DNA of 39,614 bases. Source: Candidatus Alistipes equi (GTDB lineage Bacteria; Bacteroidota; Bacteroidia; Bacteroidales; Rikenellaceae). The notes beneath the pieces were generated by a model. That model had not been told where the DNA came from. It saw nothing but the letters and a program-made list of their open reading frames with translations, and ran no database searches. Shown here piece after piece: positions 8,418-16,943 of this stretch (positions are counted from its first letter, which is position 1; each line of letters begins with the position of its first letter). The translations under genes and the position numbers were made by a program. The DNA lies in NCBI GenBank assembly GCA_018065435.1, contig JAGHTK010000156.1, forward strand, positions 1 through 39,614, read 5' to 3'.

Positions 8418-9484
8418 AACGAAAAACGGAATATATGCTTTACGCACTTAGTGTTGTCGTGGTTGCTATCCCATTTATGCTTTCTATTAAAAAGGAGCAA
8501 ACAGATGGATTTAACTGTGAATTTCCAAAGGCGTACGATGGAGAAAAATGCCAAAAGCCAAGCGGAGCGCTACTAATGGAAGTACCTCTTCTTACGGACT
8601 CGGTTTTTGAAAAAAGTGCCCTTCAAACAAAAAACAGCACTACCCTTCTGGATACAATTTCCAAAAAGAAAACATCCATCAACTGCTCGCTTCATAAAAG
8701 CCAGACAGCCCTTGAGGCCGTTGGAAAAGCAAGAAGTGTTGCAAGGGATTGTCACAAAGAAAAAAGGATTCCAAAAAAGACTATAAAAGACACTATTTCA
8801 AGTGGAAAGTATCAAAAAACTGACCAGATGGAACTTATTCGTGAAAGTTACCGCCTTGCAATGGAGCTTTCGGGCAAGACTCAAAAAAAAGAAACCCCGG
8901 GCATCACGCATAAAAAAAGTTACCGATTAGAAAAACTTAAGGAGAACGAAGGGGTTGTATCATCCCTTTGTGGAATGGAGAGTGAAGCTAAGTTTTTTGG
9001 ATGCAACAATGAAACGCAGGCACCCCAGGGTGAAGAACTCTTTCTTTTTAAGCTCTGGCAAAAGCAAACTATCGAAAACGGTTCTAGCATGCTTCTAAGC
9101 CTTAATGAAGATGTTCTCATTGAAGGCCACAGAATTTATTCAGGAACGATTTTTGAGGCCGTTGCAAAAGTGGATAAAGACCATCTTTTTATTGAGGTAA
9201 ACTTCCTGGAAATAGACTCTAAAAGAATTCCTCTTTGCTTAAAGGCCGTATCAGCGCAAGGAAGTGATGGATTTACTATTCAAGAAGGAGAGCTTCGAAC
9301 TATCGGAAATGCTATAAAACAAGGTACGCTGGAGGCTTCGAATCTAGGGCTTTCCCATGGAATACTACAACGTGGTATTCACGAAGGAGTGGAAGCTACA
9401 AGGGAAATTCTTGAGAAAAAAATTCAAAAAAAGCGCATCGTTCTGGAAAGTGGTATGACCCTTTTTATGCGAAATGCTCAATAG
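8414..9484 (+). CDS. traM: TraM-like VirB10-type protein
   Basis: The 356-residue protein has one membrane helix at about residues 9-26 and a long Lys/Ser-rich periplasmic linker. A C-terminal domain (from about residue 205) carries the TraM pattern INGSSMLLSLNEDVLIEGHRI in variant form. The EDV.I.G..I..GT.......V....L.I.V segment is shared with VirB10-like TraM proteins. The protein spans from the inner membrane to the outer-membrane complex. The usual small gene traL between traK and traM is missing. The linker is richer in lysine than its neighbours. Confidence 0.87.
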   Translation: MKRKTEYMLYALSVVVVAIPFMLSIKKEQTDGFNCEFPKAYDGEKCQKPSGALLMEVPLLTDSVFEKSALQTKNSTTLLDTISKKKTSINCSLHKSQTALEAVGKARSVARDCHKEKRIPKKTIKDTISSGKYQKTDQMELIRESYRLAMELSGKTQKKETPGITHKKSYRLEKLKENEGVVSSLCGMESEAKFFGCNNETQAPQGEELFLFKLWQKQTIENGSSMLLSLNEDVLIEGHRIYSGTIFEAVAKVDKDHLFIEVNFLEIDSKRIPLCLKAVSAQGSDGFTIQEGELRTIGNAIKQGTLEASNLGLSHGILQRGIHEGVEATREILEKKIQKKRIVLESGMTLFMRNAQ

Positions 9485-9512
9485 AGAAAAACAATACGCA
9501 TTACAAAATCAA

Positions 9513-10295
9513 ATGAAACGAAGACTTTTTATTTCACTTCTATGGCTTACAGCACTTTGCAGTAAAGTGGATGCTAATGCTTTTTTCAAAGAAAGGGATG
9601 AGAGCGTTCCAGAATTGGAAGTTGCTTTTGATAAGACCCTGCACCTTATTTTTTGCGAGAGAATCGTATACGTTGATCTAGGCTCTCAGGAGATAATTGC
9701 AGGAAAGGCTCCAGGGGTTGAGAATATCCTTCGAGTAAAAAGCCAGCGGGAGAACCCCTCGCTTGATACAACTCTTTCGGTTGTTACCCAGTCAGGAACT
9801 TTCTACTGCTTTCGTTGCATCTATAATGCTAATCCAAAAAGTCTAAGTATTCACCTTAACAGTATGGAAAAAGTGGCTGAAGTAACGGATGATTTTTCTT
9901 GGGAAGAGTTACTTCTTATTAAAAAACGCATAAAAGAGTACGAGCAGGAGCAGCGAGCAACTATAGGAAAAATCTTCAAGAGCAAAAAAATCGAAGTTGC
10001 GTTTTTGATTCGTTCCAAACAACGTCTGATTGTTGCCTTAAAAATGGATGAAAAGCAGGAAACGAAAGTAGCAATCAGAGACCTTTCACGCTCAAAATCA
10101 AAAATTCAGATGAGTGAGTACTCCTATAAACAAATCCTTTCCAGAAAAGATATTGGGGATTTAACGGTGGTGCTTCTAAGGGACCAAGGCCCTAAGCGCA
10201 GCGCTTCACTTGAAATTTCCATAAAACAAAACGAACAAACCTTCCTTTTGGAGCTTAGCCCAAGGGAAAGAAAAATGCTTGGAGAATGGGAATAA
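9513..10295 (+). CDS. traN: TraN-like outer-complex protein (DUF4138)
   Basis: The ATG at 9513 gives 260 residues beginning with a clear signal peptide (MKRRLFISLLWLTALCSKVDA); a frame from 9474 would put 13 polar residues in front of it. The mature protein carries KTLHLIFCERIVYVDLGSQ followed by EIIAGKAPGVENILRVKS, the diagnostic TraN/DUF4138 signature. TraN is a periplasmic or outer-membrane partner of TraM, comparable with VirB9. It overlaps traO by ten bases. A separate fragment of a different TraN is present at 36880-37092. Confidence 0.88.
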   Translation: MKRRLFISLLWLTALCSKVDANAFFKERDESVPELEVAFDKTLHLIFCERIVYVDLGSQEIIAGKAPGVENILRVKSQRENPSLDTTLSVVTQSGTFYCFRCIYNANPKSLSIHLNSMEKVAEVTDDFSWEELLLIKKRIKEYEQEQRATIGKIFKSKKIEVAFLIRSKQRLIVALKMDEKQETKVAIRDLSRSKSKIQMSEYSYKQILSRKDIGDLTVVLLRDQGPKRSASLEISIKQNEQTFLLELSPRERKMLGEWE

Positions 10296-10873
10296 AAAGA
10301 CAAATAGCGTTGCTTGTAGTGATTCTTTTCCATCTATCACTTTTCGGTGAAGAAATTCTAAGCGGAGAAGTTTCTCTGGATACCTCTTTAGCTCTTCGAC
10401 CAAAACGCGCAGGCGTTGGTTGGGATTTTTCCCTTGGAGTATCGAAAAGTTATATGCATCAGATGCGACTATACATAGGTGTAAAGTACTCTTGTGCAAA
10501 TCTTAAATACGCGAAAGGGAACATTCCTGTAAGGGAAATAGGTGGATGCGCTCTATGGTTTATTCCACTAACAAGAAATCTTTCAGGAAAATTCTTCCTG
10601 GAAGCCGCCGCTGGCATTCATATTGGATACTCTAAAGTAAACAATGGAAATAAAGAGCTTTGGGATGGCTCAAGAGTAAAAAAAAGTAAAGGCCTCGTTG
10701 TAAGTTTCGAGATTCTTTCAAGCGTGCGTGTAAAGCTTAAAAAGAGACTGAGTCCATACCTAAGCCTTGGAGTAACATACGCTCCTGTATATGTAACCAA
10801 CAGGTGTTCGCCTACAATAAAACTAGGCACACTTATTCTTATAAACAAACCGTCTAAAATCAAAAAATTATGA
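10286..10873 (+). CDS. traO: TraO-like outer-membrane barrel protein
   Basis: The 195 residues start with a signal peptide (about 1-21) and then alternate amphipathic strands with aromatic belts, for example GVGWDFSLGVSKSYMHQMRLYIGVKYS. This is typical of a small outer-membrane beta barrel. TraO of Bacteroidetes elements has this length and position, directly after TraN. Its stop overlaps the next start (ATGA at 10870-10873), so the fimbrial-type genes that follow are translationally coupled to the transfer genes. Confidence 0.75.
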   Translation: MGIKRQIALLVVILFHLSLFGEEILSGEVSLDTSLALRPKRAGVGWDFSLGVSKSYMHQMRLYIGVKYSCANLKYAKGNIPVREIGGCALWFIPLTRNLSGKFFLEAAAGIHIGYSKVNNGNKELWDGSRVKKSKGLVVSFEILSSVRVKLKKRLSPYLSLGVTYAPVYVTNRCSPTIKLGTLILINKPSKIKKL

Positions 10874-11862
10874 AAAAAGTAACATTATTCCTTTTTGTCG
10901 CTATTCTTTTTGCGGCATGTACAAAAGAGGTTCAAAATCTTTCTTCAAAGCAAGAGAACCTTCATGAAATTCGTTTTGAAATCCCTCGAAGTCGAGCAAC
11001 TGTAGAGGCTACGGATTTTGAAAAACAGATTAAAACGCTTGAGATTCTGATTTTTAACAAGGACCATCAAAAGGTCATATCAAGAACCGTTCTGGAGGAC
11101 GAAATCGCTTCAGGGAGCTTCTCTGTAGGAGTATCCAAAAAGATGGCGGGCGAAAAGTGCACGGTATATGCCATAGCGAACTCCCCACAGGATGAATCCC
11201 AAAGCGAAGAGGAAATCCAAAGTCGCATAGAGGAGGACTTTGACATGTATCAAAGTAACTACGATATGGTAAAAAACCGGGCAATACGTCCCAGGGGATT
11301 TTCTATGTCAGATAAAAAAGAGGTGACACTTTCCCTGGAAGGGGGTGTAACTTCCGTCACATTATCTTTAAGAAGAGTCGTTGCTCGCATTCACTCTTCG
11401 ATTTCCATATCGGAAAAATTCTCAAAAAAGTATCCCGGGAAGATCACTCCAAAAAGTGTGAAAATTTTAGGGTGTGCTACAAAAAGCTACATCGTTCAAG
11501 GCGATTCCGTAGTCGCAGCACCTCTTACAGCCTCCTATACGCAGCCTTCAAAATTGGAAGATCTGGTATGGCACAACCTTTATTATTCGTATGAGAGAAA
11601 CGATCAGACAAGCGCCACCTTGCCTCGCCTTATTGTTAATTGTGAATACGATAATGATGGAAATGCGGATACGAAGAATGACATATCGCAAATGGAGTAT
11701 GTGATTGATCTTAATGCAAGTGGCATAGGAGTAATAAAAAGAAATACCTCATACGCCGTTGAAGCCCAGATTACAGGTCTTCAGGGACAGGAACTTTCCT
11801 TTACGGTAAGTGTTCTGGATTGGGATGAGGCCACACATGAAGAAATTGAAATTGGTGCATAA
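10870..11862 (+). CDS. Type V-pilin-like (FimA/Mfa-type) lipoprotein
   Basis: The 330-residue protein has a lipoprotein signal with lipobox FAAC (Cys17) and then the type V pilin pattern of Bacteroidales fimbriae. An IRFEIPRSR start and a KQIKTLEILIFN strand come first, then YAIANSP. A GVTSVTLSLRRVVARI core strand follows, and near the end VSVLDWDEATHEEIEIGA, like the V.DW C-terminal strand of FimA/Mfa1 relatives. Such pilins are exported as lipoproteins, processed and polymerised by strand exchange. It lies inside the transfer operon, overlapping traO by four bases and the next gene by one (TAATG). This is an unusual place for a fimbrial subunit; see findings. Confidence 0.7.
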   Translation: MKKVTLFLFVAILFAACTKEVQNLSSKQENLHEIRFEIPRSRATVEATDFEKQIKTLEILIFNKDHQKVISRTVLEDEIASGSFSVGVSKKMAGEKCTVYAIANSPQDESQSEEEIQSRIEEDFDMYQSNYDMVKNRAIRPRGFSMSDKKEVTLSLEGGVTSVTLSLRRVVARIHSSISISEKFSKKYPGKITPKSVKILGCATKSYIVQGDSVVAAPLTASYTQPSKLEDLVWHNLYYSYERNDQTSATLPRLIVNCEYDNDGNADTKNDISQMEYVIDLNASGIGVIKRNTSYAVEAQITGLQGQELSFTVSVLDWDEATHEEIEIGA

Positions 11863-14162
11863 TGAAACACTTGAAAAATTTTATACAGACAAAAGTGCCT
11901 TTGGTACTTCTTACACTTTTTCTTGGTTTTACCTTTTCTTGCAGGGAGGAAGACGAAAGTCTTCCTTCCTTGAAAGGAACTTCGTTTTTGAAAATAAACT
12001 TTCAGGTAGATTCTCTTGAAGCGAAGTGTCGAGGCGAGGAAGAAACCATAGAAAATCTTACAGTGTACCTTTCGGGTAAGGATTTTCTTTTTTTCAGATG
12101 CATAAAAGCCGACGAAGGCAAAATAAGACTAGAGTGTCCAAAAGGCAAGTACGATTGCTATTGCATTGCAAACTCTTCCCACGAAGCACTTTCCAGCATC
12201 GAGGAAGTCAAGAGGATGATTCTAAAAAAGGAGGATCTAGGTGCTCTTTGGGCTTATACTGAAGTAGAGTGTAGTCCCGAGGCTCAAAATATCGTAACCC
12301 TTAGAAGATGTCGAACAAAGTTTAGAGTCGATGTAAAGGTAGACAAAGAAAAGCAGGATGAAATCGAGCTTCTGTCGTTTCGCTTTATGAACCTAAAAAA
12401 AACGATGCAGCCCTTTATGGAAGGCTCGTCCATGGATTTTTATAATGAAGAGGAACACAAGGCAGAAAACAGGGATTATCTCTATGCTGAATGTGAGATG
12501 TTTGAAAATCTGGCGGGAGAAAATCCCAATATTGAAAGTGAGATGCAACGAAGTGAAAAAAACGCACCTGCTGGGGCTTCCTATCTTCTAATTCGAGCCA
12601 GAAATCAAAACGAGATTCTTTACTATAAGATCTTTCTTGGGGAGAATACCACAACGTCGTTTAATCTAAAAAGAAATACGGTATACTCTCTGGAGGTTCA
12701 AATTAAAGGGGACTCGAAATTCGAAGAACGTCTTTCGCGCTACGAGATTTTCTGGAATGTAAGGGATAAAGAAAAGGTAGAAGGATACTTTTTCCCCTCT
12801 ACAGGTGCCACACTTGAAATTACTTCTCTTTCAAGTGGAAATACCACGCTAAGTGTTTCGTTTGAAGTAATTCGGGGCGAGAGGGAGCATCTAAAAATTA
12901 ACGGCGAGTACCTTTTCTCGCGCCCATTTGAAATTACTCCGAACTCTACGGAAGAGTTTCAGATAAGTTACACGCCAGAAGTAGTACGGGATGAGAATTC
13001 TTCTCTGGAACTTCGTCTTCGATTCTTAGATCAGAGTGGATACTCTTTTGAAAACACTCTTACGCTAAATTTTGTAAACGCCATACGAATAATGTCTACT
13101 AACTTATCGCATATAGATATCGAGGCCTTGGGTGTAAAGTTTCTTTTAAGGGAAAGCACATCCTCATTTTTAGCCGGTGCCACCTCACCAAGTATCACCT
13201 TAAAGGCAAATAAGACGGCTTCGTATCGCTTTCGAGGATGGATTAAAGATGGTGTACCCCAAAAAACTGAGACGTTTCTTCTTCCAATTACCACAACTTA
13301 TCAGGAGCAGTTGCTTCTTGTAGAGTATGCAGCAAACAAGATATTCTATAAAACAACCTCCTCAAAGTTGCTTCCAATCGAGGGGCCTTTAAGTGCGGAT
13401 GCCGAAGTTGTATCGAATACCTATAGCGAAGGGGAAGGAACGATTCTTTTTGATATGGATGTCGAAACGCTTTTGGACGGAGCCTTTGAAGGACAATCAA
13501 CCCTTCTTGAAATAACGCTTCCCGAAACGCTTCTTTCATTGGAAAAATCTCTGTTTGAAGGGTGTTCCAATTTAGAGGAAGTAACGCTTCCTCTAAACAT
13601 CATAAAAATTCCAACATCGTGCTTTCAGCGCTGCAGAAATTTATCAGAGATCCATCTTCCCGATAAGATTGAAATAATCGAAGAAGGAGCTTTTTCAGGA
13701 TGTGAAAATTTGCAAAGTGTTCTTTGGCCCGCGTCTCTTCGACGCATCGAAAAAAGTGCTTTTTATCTGTGTCGGGCACTGGAAACGGTTTCATTTTCTA
13801 ATCAGACTGAGAGCATTGACAATTGGGCATTTTACGGATGCTCTGCCTTAAAGCGGGTGAAATTCGAAGATGGGCTTTTACGTATTGGTCACTTTGCTTT
13901 TGAAAACTGCAGGGAATTACAAACGGTAGAATTTCCATATCAGTTACAAGAAATTGGAGAAGGAGCCTTTCATAAGTGCGAGAGTCTTTCCCAGGTGGAA
14001 TTTCTTTCTTTCACTTCTCCCCAGCAAGGCTATTATCAAAATGGCTGGGATGCCTTTTATGACTGTTTCGCTCTTGAAAGAATTCTTGTTCCCAAAGGAG
14101 CGCTTTCAAGCTACCAGAAGATGTGGCCCATGCATAAAGAGATAATTAAAGAACGTCCATGA
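11862..14162 (+). CDS. Fimbrial-like lipoprotein fused to BspA-type leucine-rich repeats
   Basis: The 766 residues have a lipobox FSC (Cys27). A pilin-like domain runs to about residue 305 (YCIANSSHEAL, LKRNTVYSLEVQIKG, IFWNVRDKEKVEG), followed by beta-rich linkers. From about 528 to 740 there are roughly eight 23-residue repeats of BspA/LRR_5 type, such as IEEGAFSGCENLQSV and IGHFAFENCRELQTV. BspA-type repeats bind host or bacterial surface proteins in several Bacteroidetes. A fimbrial tip adhesin is the natural reading, but that role is inference. It is coupled to both neighbours by overlapping start and stop codons. Confidence 0.75.
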   Translation: MKHLKNFIQTKVPLVLLTLFLGFTFSCREEDESLPSLKGTSFLKINFQVDSLEAKCRGEEETIENLTVYLSGKDFLFFRCIKADEGKIRLECPKGKYDCYCIANSSHEALSSIEEVKRMILKKEDLGALWAYTEVECSPEAQNIVTLRRCRTKFRVDVKVDKEKQDEIELLSFRFMNLKKTMQPFMEGSSMDFYNEEEHKAENRDYLYAECEMFENLAGENPNIESEMQRSEKNAPAGASYLLIRARNQNEILYYKIFLGENTTTSFNLKRNTVYSLEVQIKGDSKFEERLSRYEIFWNVRDKEKVEGYFFPSTGATLEITSLSSGNTTLSVSFEVIRGEREHLKINGEYLFSRPFEITPNSTEEFQISYTPEVVRDENSSLELRLRFLDQSGYSFENTLTLNFVNAIRIMSTNLSHIDIEALGVKFLLRESTSSFLAGATSPSITLKANKTASYRFRGWIKDGVPQKTETFLLPITTTYQEQLLLVEYAANKIFYKTTSSKLLPIEGPLSADAEVVSNTYSEGEGTILFDMDVETLLDGAFEGQSTLLEITLPETLLSLEKSLFEGCSNLEEVTLPLNIIKIPTSCFQRCRNLSEIHLPDKIEIIEEGAFSGCENLQSVLWPASLRRIEKSAFYLCRALETVSFSNQTESIDNWAFYGCSALKRVKFEDGLLRIGHFAFENCRELQTVEFPYQLQEIGEGAFHKCESLSQVEFLSFTSPQQGYYQNGWDAFYDCFALERILVPKGALSSYQKMWPMHKEIIKERP

Positions 14163-14704
14163 AAAAACTTTTGTGGGGAATAATACTTGTGATAAGTCTT
14201 TTTTGGGGGCAAAAGGCCAATGCACAGATTTTTGAAGTTGGAACGATGCTTTCAAGTGATGTGCTTTTAGAGTGGAACGCCCATCTGTCCATGCGTCTTT
14301 CAAGACACTCATCCCTTCTTCTAAATGCAGAATTTAATCCATTACAAACTTCTTCGTGGAGCATAAAAAACTGTGGGCTTGGCCTCTCGTACAGATGGTG
14401 GCGAACGGAGTGCTTTTATGGGCACTTTATAAGTGTGGATACGTTACACTTAAACTTCCGCGTAGGAAAACAGCCCTTTTTATGGAATGGAAATGGTACG
14501 GCCTTAGGCCTTGGATATGGCTACTCGTGGATTATAAGAAAAAGGCTAAATCTAACGCTTGAAGCAAGCCTTGGACTATGGTACATAAAAGCTAAGCGTT
14601 ACGTATTAGAAGAGGATGAATTTCTTCCTGACAGACTCTACCATCTTCGTCGATTTATGTTTTTACCCCTGAATGCCGGACTTAGTATTGGTTATATGTT
14701 CTAA
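14159..14704 (+). CDS. DUF3575-like outer-membrane barrel protein
   Basis: The 181-residue protein has a signal peptide (about 1-21, ending NAQ) and alternating barrel strands rich in aromatic residues (SIKNCGLGLSYRWW, TALGLGYGYSW, LEASLGLWY). It ends in LSIGYMF with a terminal Phe, common in outer-membrane barrels. DUF3575 proteins frequently neighbour FimB/Mfa-type fimbrial genes in Bacteroidales. It overlaps the LRR lipoprotein by four bases and ends two bases before the OmpA-like gene, so the two probably work together in surface anchoring. Confidence 0.65.
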   Translation: MKKLLWGIILVISLFWGQKANAQIFEVGTMLSSDVLLEWNAHLSMRLSRHSSLLLNAEFNPLQTSSWSIKNCGLGLSYRWWRTECFYGHFISVDTLHLNFRVGKQPFLWNGNGTALGLGYGYSWIIRKRLNLTLEASLGLWYIKAKRYVLEEDEFLPDRLYHLRRFMFLPLNAGLSIGYMF

Positions 14705-14706
14705 AG

Positions 14707-16368
14707 ATGAAAAACAAGCAAGTAAAAAAGATAATTCTAGCCCTTTGGGTTCTACTCTTTTTAGGTTGTTCCATTCAAAGAAGCATTGAACGGGCGCCAC
14801 ATGGTATAAGGCTTCTTTCTTCAAAAAAGATCGAGCAGGCTAAGCCTCAAAGAAAAGCCATCGAAGATGAACGTTTTCTAGTAAAAAAGGGTCATAAGAC
14901 GCTCTACCTTATTCCAAAGGCTGAAGGGGAGGAGGATGAAGGGATTCGAATTGAGGCTGTTGAGGTTTTAGGAAAGTTTCGAAGTGTGGCGGAGCGAGCG
15001 GGTCATGTGGAGATTGCCTACAAAGTAGTAATTCCAAAGGAGGTGCTTCGAAAGAGTCGCAAGCTGGAGCTTTGGCCTGAAGTACACTTTGATGGTAAGA
15101 GTCTTAGTTGCGGTTTAATTGAAATTCGGGGAACGCTTTTCGATATGCTTCAAAAAAGGCAGTACTGGCAGTGGGAGACCTGGAAAAAGAGATTTCATCC
15201 AACGAACAACAGAATTAATCCCGAACGCTTTATAGCACTTAAAAAGAATCCAGCGGCACGCATTGATTCCCTTACGGAAGGTCTAAGAAGCATTTCCCTG
15301 TATCTTACGGAAAGAATCCGACTGGAAAGTTCTACAAAGAAGATTCTTTCCACCATTAGGTGTAAAGCACAGAATACAAATCTTTCAAGTTATTCGTTTT
15401 GGGTGCCAGATACACTTCACTTTTCCATAAGTTCGATGCTTTCCTTTGTAGATAACTCAACCAGATATATTAAGCGTATACGACTTAAGAAAAAACTGCG
15501 TGAAGATGTAAGGCGCATTGTTTTTCCCGTTGGCAGTTACACGATTGTTGATACTCTGGAAAATAACCAGGAAGAGCTCTCAAAGATTCTTTATTTAACC
15601 GATACGCTTCTTCGTGGAATTAATTATGCATTGGATTCCTGCACGGTAAAGGCGTATTCTTCGCCCGAAGGAAGTATCGAAAGTAATATGCGGCTTTCTC
15701 AGATGCGAGCCCAAAGTGTTGTTAAGCGCCTTCGGGAAAGGTTTGGAGAGGATGCCGATACAATTTTTCGGGCTCGTTCGGCAGGAGAAAACTGGGAAGA
15801 ATTCATTTCTCATCTTCATAAAATGCCATGCGCGTTCTCAAGGGAAATTATAAAAGAAGACAGCTTAAATGAAAACCGGGACCTTATTTTAAGGCGTGCT
15901 GCGATAAGATACCCTAAGCAATATGCAAAAATTCAGCAAAAGATTTTTCCAAGGCTAAGGGAAGTACGTTTTCAATTCTTTTTGCACGACAGACTTCTTC
16001 TTAGGGATACGGTTATAACTACCGAAGTTGACTCGCTTTATATGCGTGGGGTGGAACTTCTAAAAAAACGGGAATACAAACAGGCTTTGGAAATTCTAAA
16101 AGACTACCCTGGTATAAACGCTGCCATTGCGCACATGTCTCTTTCTCACGACAAAACTGCCTTAGAGATTCTAAAGAAGGAACCTCTGTCGGCTCAAAGG
16201 GAGTACTTAAGAAGCATTCTTTTTGTAAGAGAGCACATGTGGGAGCAAGCCAAGGAGGCCTTCTTCATATCGTGCAGGCTGGATGAAAATATGGAATTTC
16301 GTTCAGATATGGATCCTGAAATGTCTGAACTTAAAAAACGAATAAAAAATGAAAAGAGTGATTTATAA
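14707..16368 (+). CDS. OmpA-like lipoprotein with TPR-like tail (DUF3868-type)
   Basis: The 553-residue protein has a lipobox FLGC (Cys21), a beta-rich N-terminal half, and an OmpA-like segment at about residues 306-350. There, AYSSPEGSIESNMRLSQMRA resembles the S.EG....N..LS..RA peptidoglycan-binding pattern. A C-terminal helical region (about 442-540) resembles tetratricopeptide repeats (YMRGVELLKKREYKQALEIL). In fimbrial loci of Bacteroidales a DUF3575 gene is often followed by this kind of protein, probably anchoring the fibre assembly to the cell wall. It overlaps the start of the next small lipoprotein gene. Confidence 0.65.
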   Translation: MKNKQVKKIILALWVLLFLGCSIQRSIERAPHGIRLLSSKKIEQAKPQRKAIEDERFLVKKGHKTLYLIPKAEGEEDEGIRIEAVEVLGKFRSVAERAGHVEIAYKVVIPKEVLRKSRKLELWPEVHFDGKSLSCGLIEIRGTLFDMLQKRQYWQWETWKKRFHPTNNRINPERFIALKKNPAARIDSLTEGLRSISLYLTERIRLESSTKKILSTIRCKAQNTNLSSYSFWVPDTLHFSISSMLSFVDNSTRYIKRIRLKKKLREDVRRIVFPVGSYTIVDTLENNQEELSKILYLTDTLLRGINYALDSCTVKAYSSPEGSIESNMRLSQMRAQSVVKRLRERFGEDADTIFRARSAGENWEEFISHLHKMPCAFSREIIKEDSLNENRDLILRRAAIRYPKQYAKIQQKIFPRLREVRFQFFLHDRLLLRDTVITTEVDSLYMRGVELLKKREYKQALEILKDYPGINAAIAHMSLSHDKTALEILKKEPLSAQREYLRSILFVREHMWEQAKEAFFISCRLDENMEFRSDMDPEMSELKKRIKNEKSDL

Positions 16369-16531
16369 CGCAAGGCTTAAAAAAGGGCTGTTGTTTTTCA
16401 TGGTGGGGCTTCTTTTTGTGTCATGCACACTTTGGGAAAAGGAAACGATGGAAGAAAGGCGACCACCTCAAATTAAAGGAGAGATTAAGTGGGATGAATG
16501 GGAAGAAAATGTGGATGAGAGGTACCATTAA
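16349..16531 (+). CDS. Small lipoprotein of unknown function
   Basis: This 60-residue frame begins inside the end of the OmpA-like gene. It has a basic N-terminus, a hydrophobic core (LLFFMVGLLF) and a lipobox VSC (Cys26), leaving about 34 charged mature residues. The reading frame overlaps traQ by 17 bases. The convincing signal peptide argues that it is real. It is not recognised as any named transfer gene. Confidence 0.55.
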   Translation: MKRVIYNARLKKGLLFFMVGLLFVSCTLWEKETMEERRPPQIKGEIKWDEWEENVDERYH

Positions 16532-16913
16532 AGTGTGTTTAGCACTTCTTACAATTTTTTTAATGCAAGGCTGCAAGTGGGACATTGAAAGGGATTACAA
16601 TTCGCCTTTCGAGATTCAAAGCGTAATTGAAAAGAATTCCATGCAATGGAAGCTTTTCGTTTCAATTAAAGAAACATTTCACTGGAAAGAGCAGCAATAC
16701 TTTTTAAGTGTAAGCGAAGTAGAGAGTGGAACATCCATTATATCAAGTGGAATGGTAAAAATAAAAGAAGGTCAGCAATACCTTATGGATGGCGAACAGG
16801 AAACGTTTTTTCTTTCGAGCGAGAAAGAAAATATCCGCTTTACGCTTTGTGTAAGAAATCTTTTTGGAAGAAGCATGAAAAAGGAAATTTCAACTACGGG
16901 TGAAGGCCTTTAG
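16515..16913 (+). CDS. traQ: TraQ-like lipoprotein (DUF3872)
   Basis: The ATG at 16515 gives 132 residues with signal and lipobox MQGC (Cys20); a longer frame from 16416 would destroy the signal peptide. The mature part has the DUF3872/TraQ layout: an acidic start (WDIERDYNSPFEIQSV), immunoglobulin-like strands, and a closing strand (NIRFTLCVRNLFGRS). TraQ is normally close to TraO and TraP. Here it is separated from TraO by five inserted genes. It ends 30 bases before the primase gene. Confidence 0.72.
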   Translation: MRGTIKVCLALLTIFLMQGCKWDIERDYNSPFEIQSVIEKNSMQWKLFVSIKETFHWKEQQYFLSVSEVESGTSIISSGMVKIKEGQQYLMDGEQETFFLSSEKENIRFTLCVRNLFGRSMKKEISTTGEGL

Positions 16914-16943
16914 AAAGAAGAAAAACAGAAAAAACTAAGAACT

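Noticed and set aside
10870-16368. The fimbrial-type genes as an independent insertion by a transposon
   Set aside because: No inverted repeats, target duplications or transposase fragments flank the block, and the start/stop overlaps with tra genes speak for long integration.
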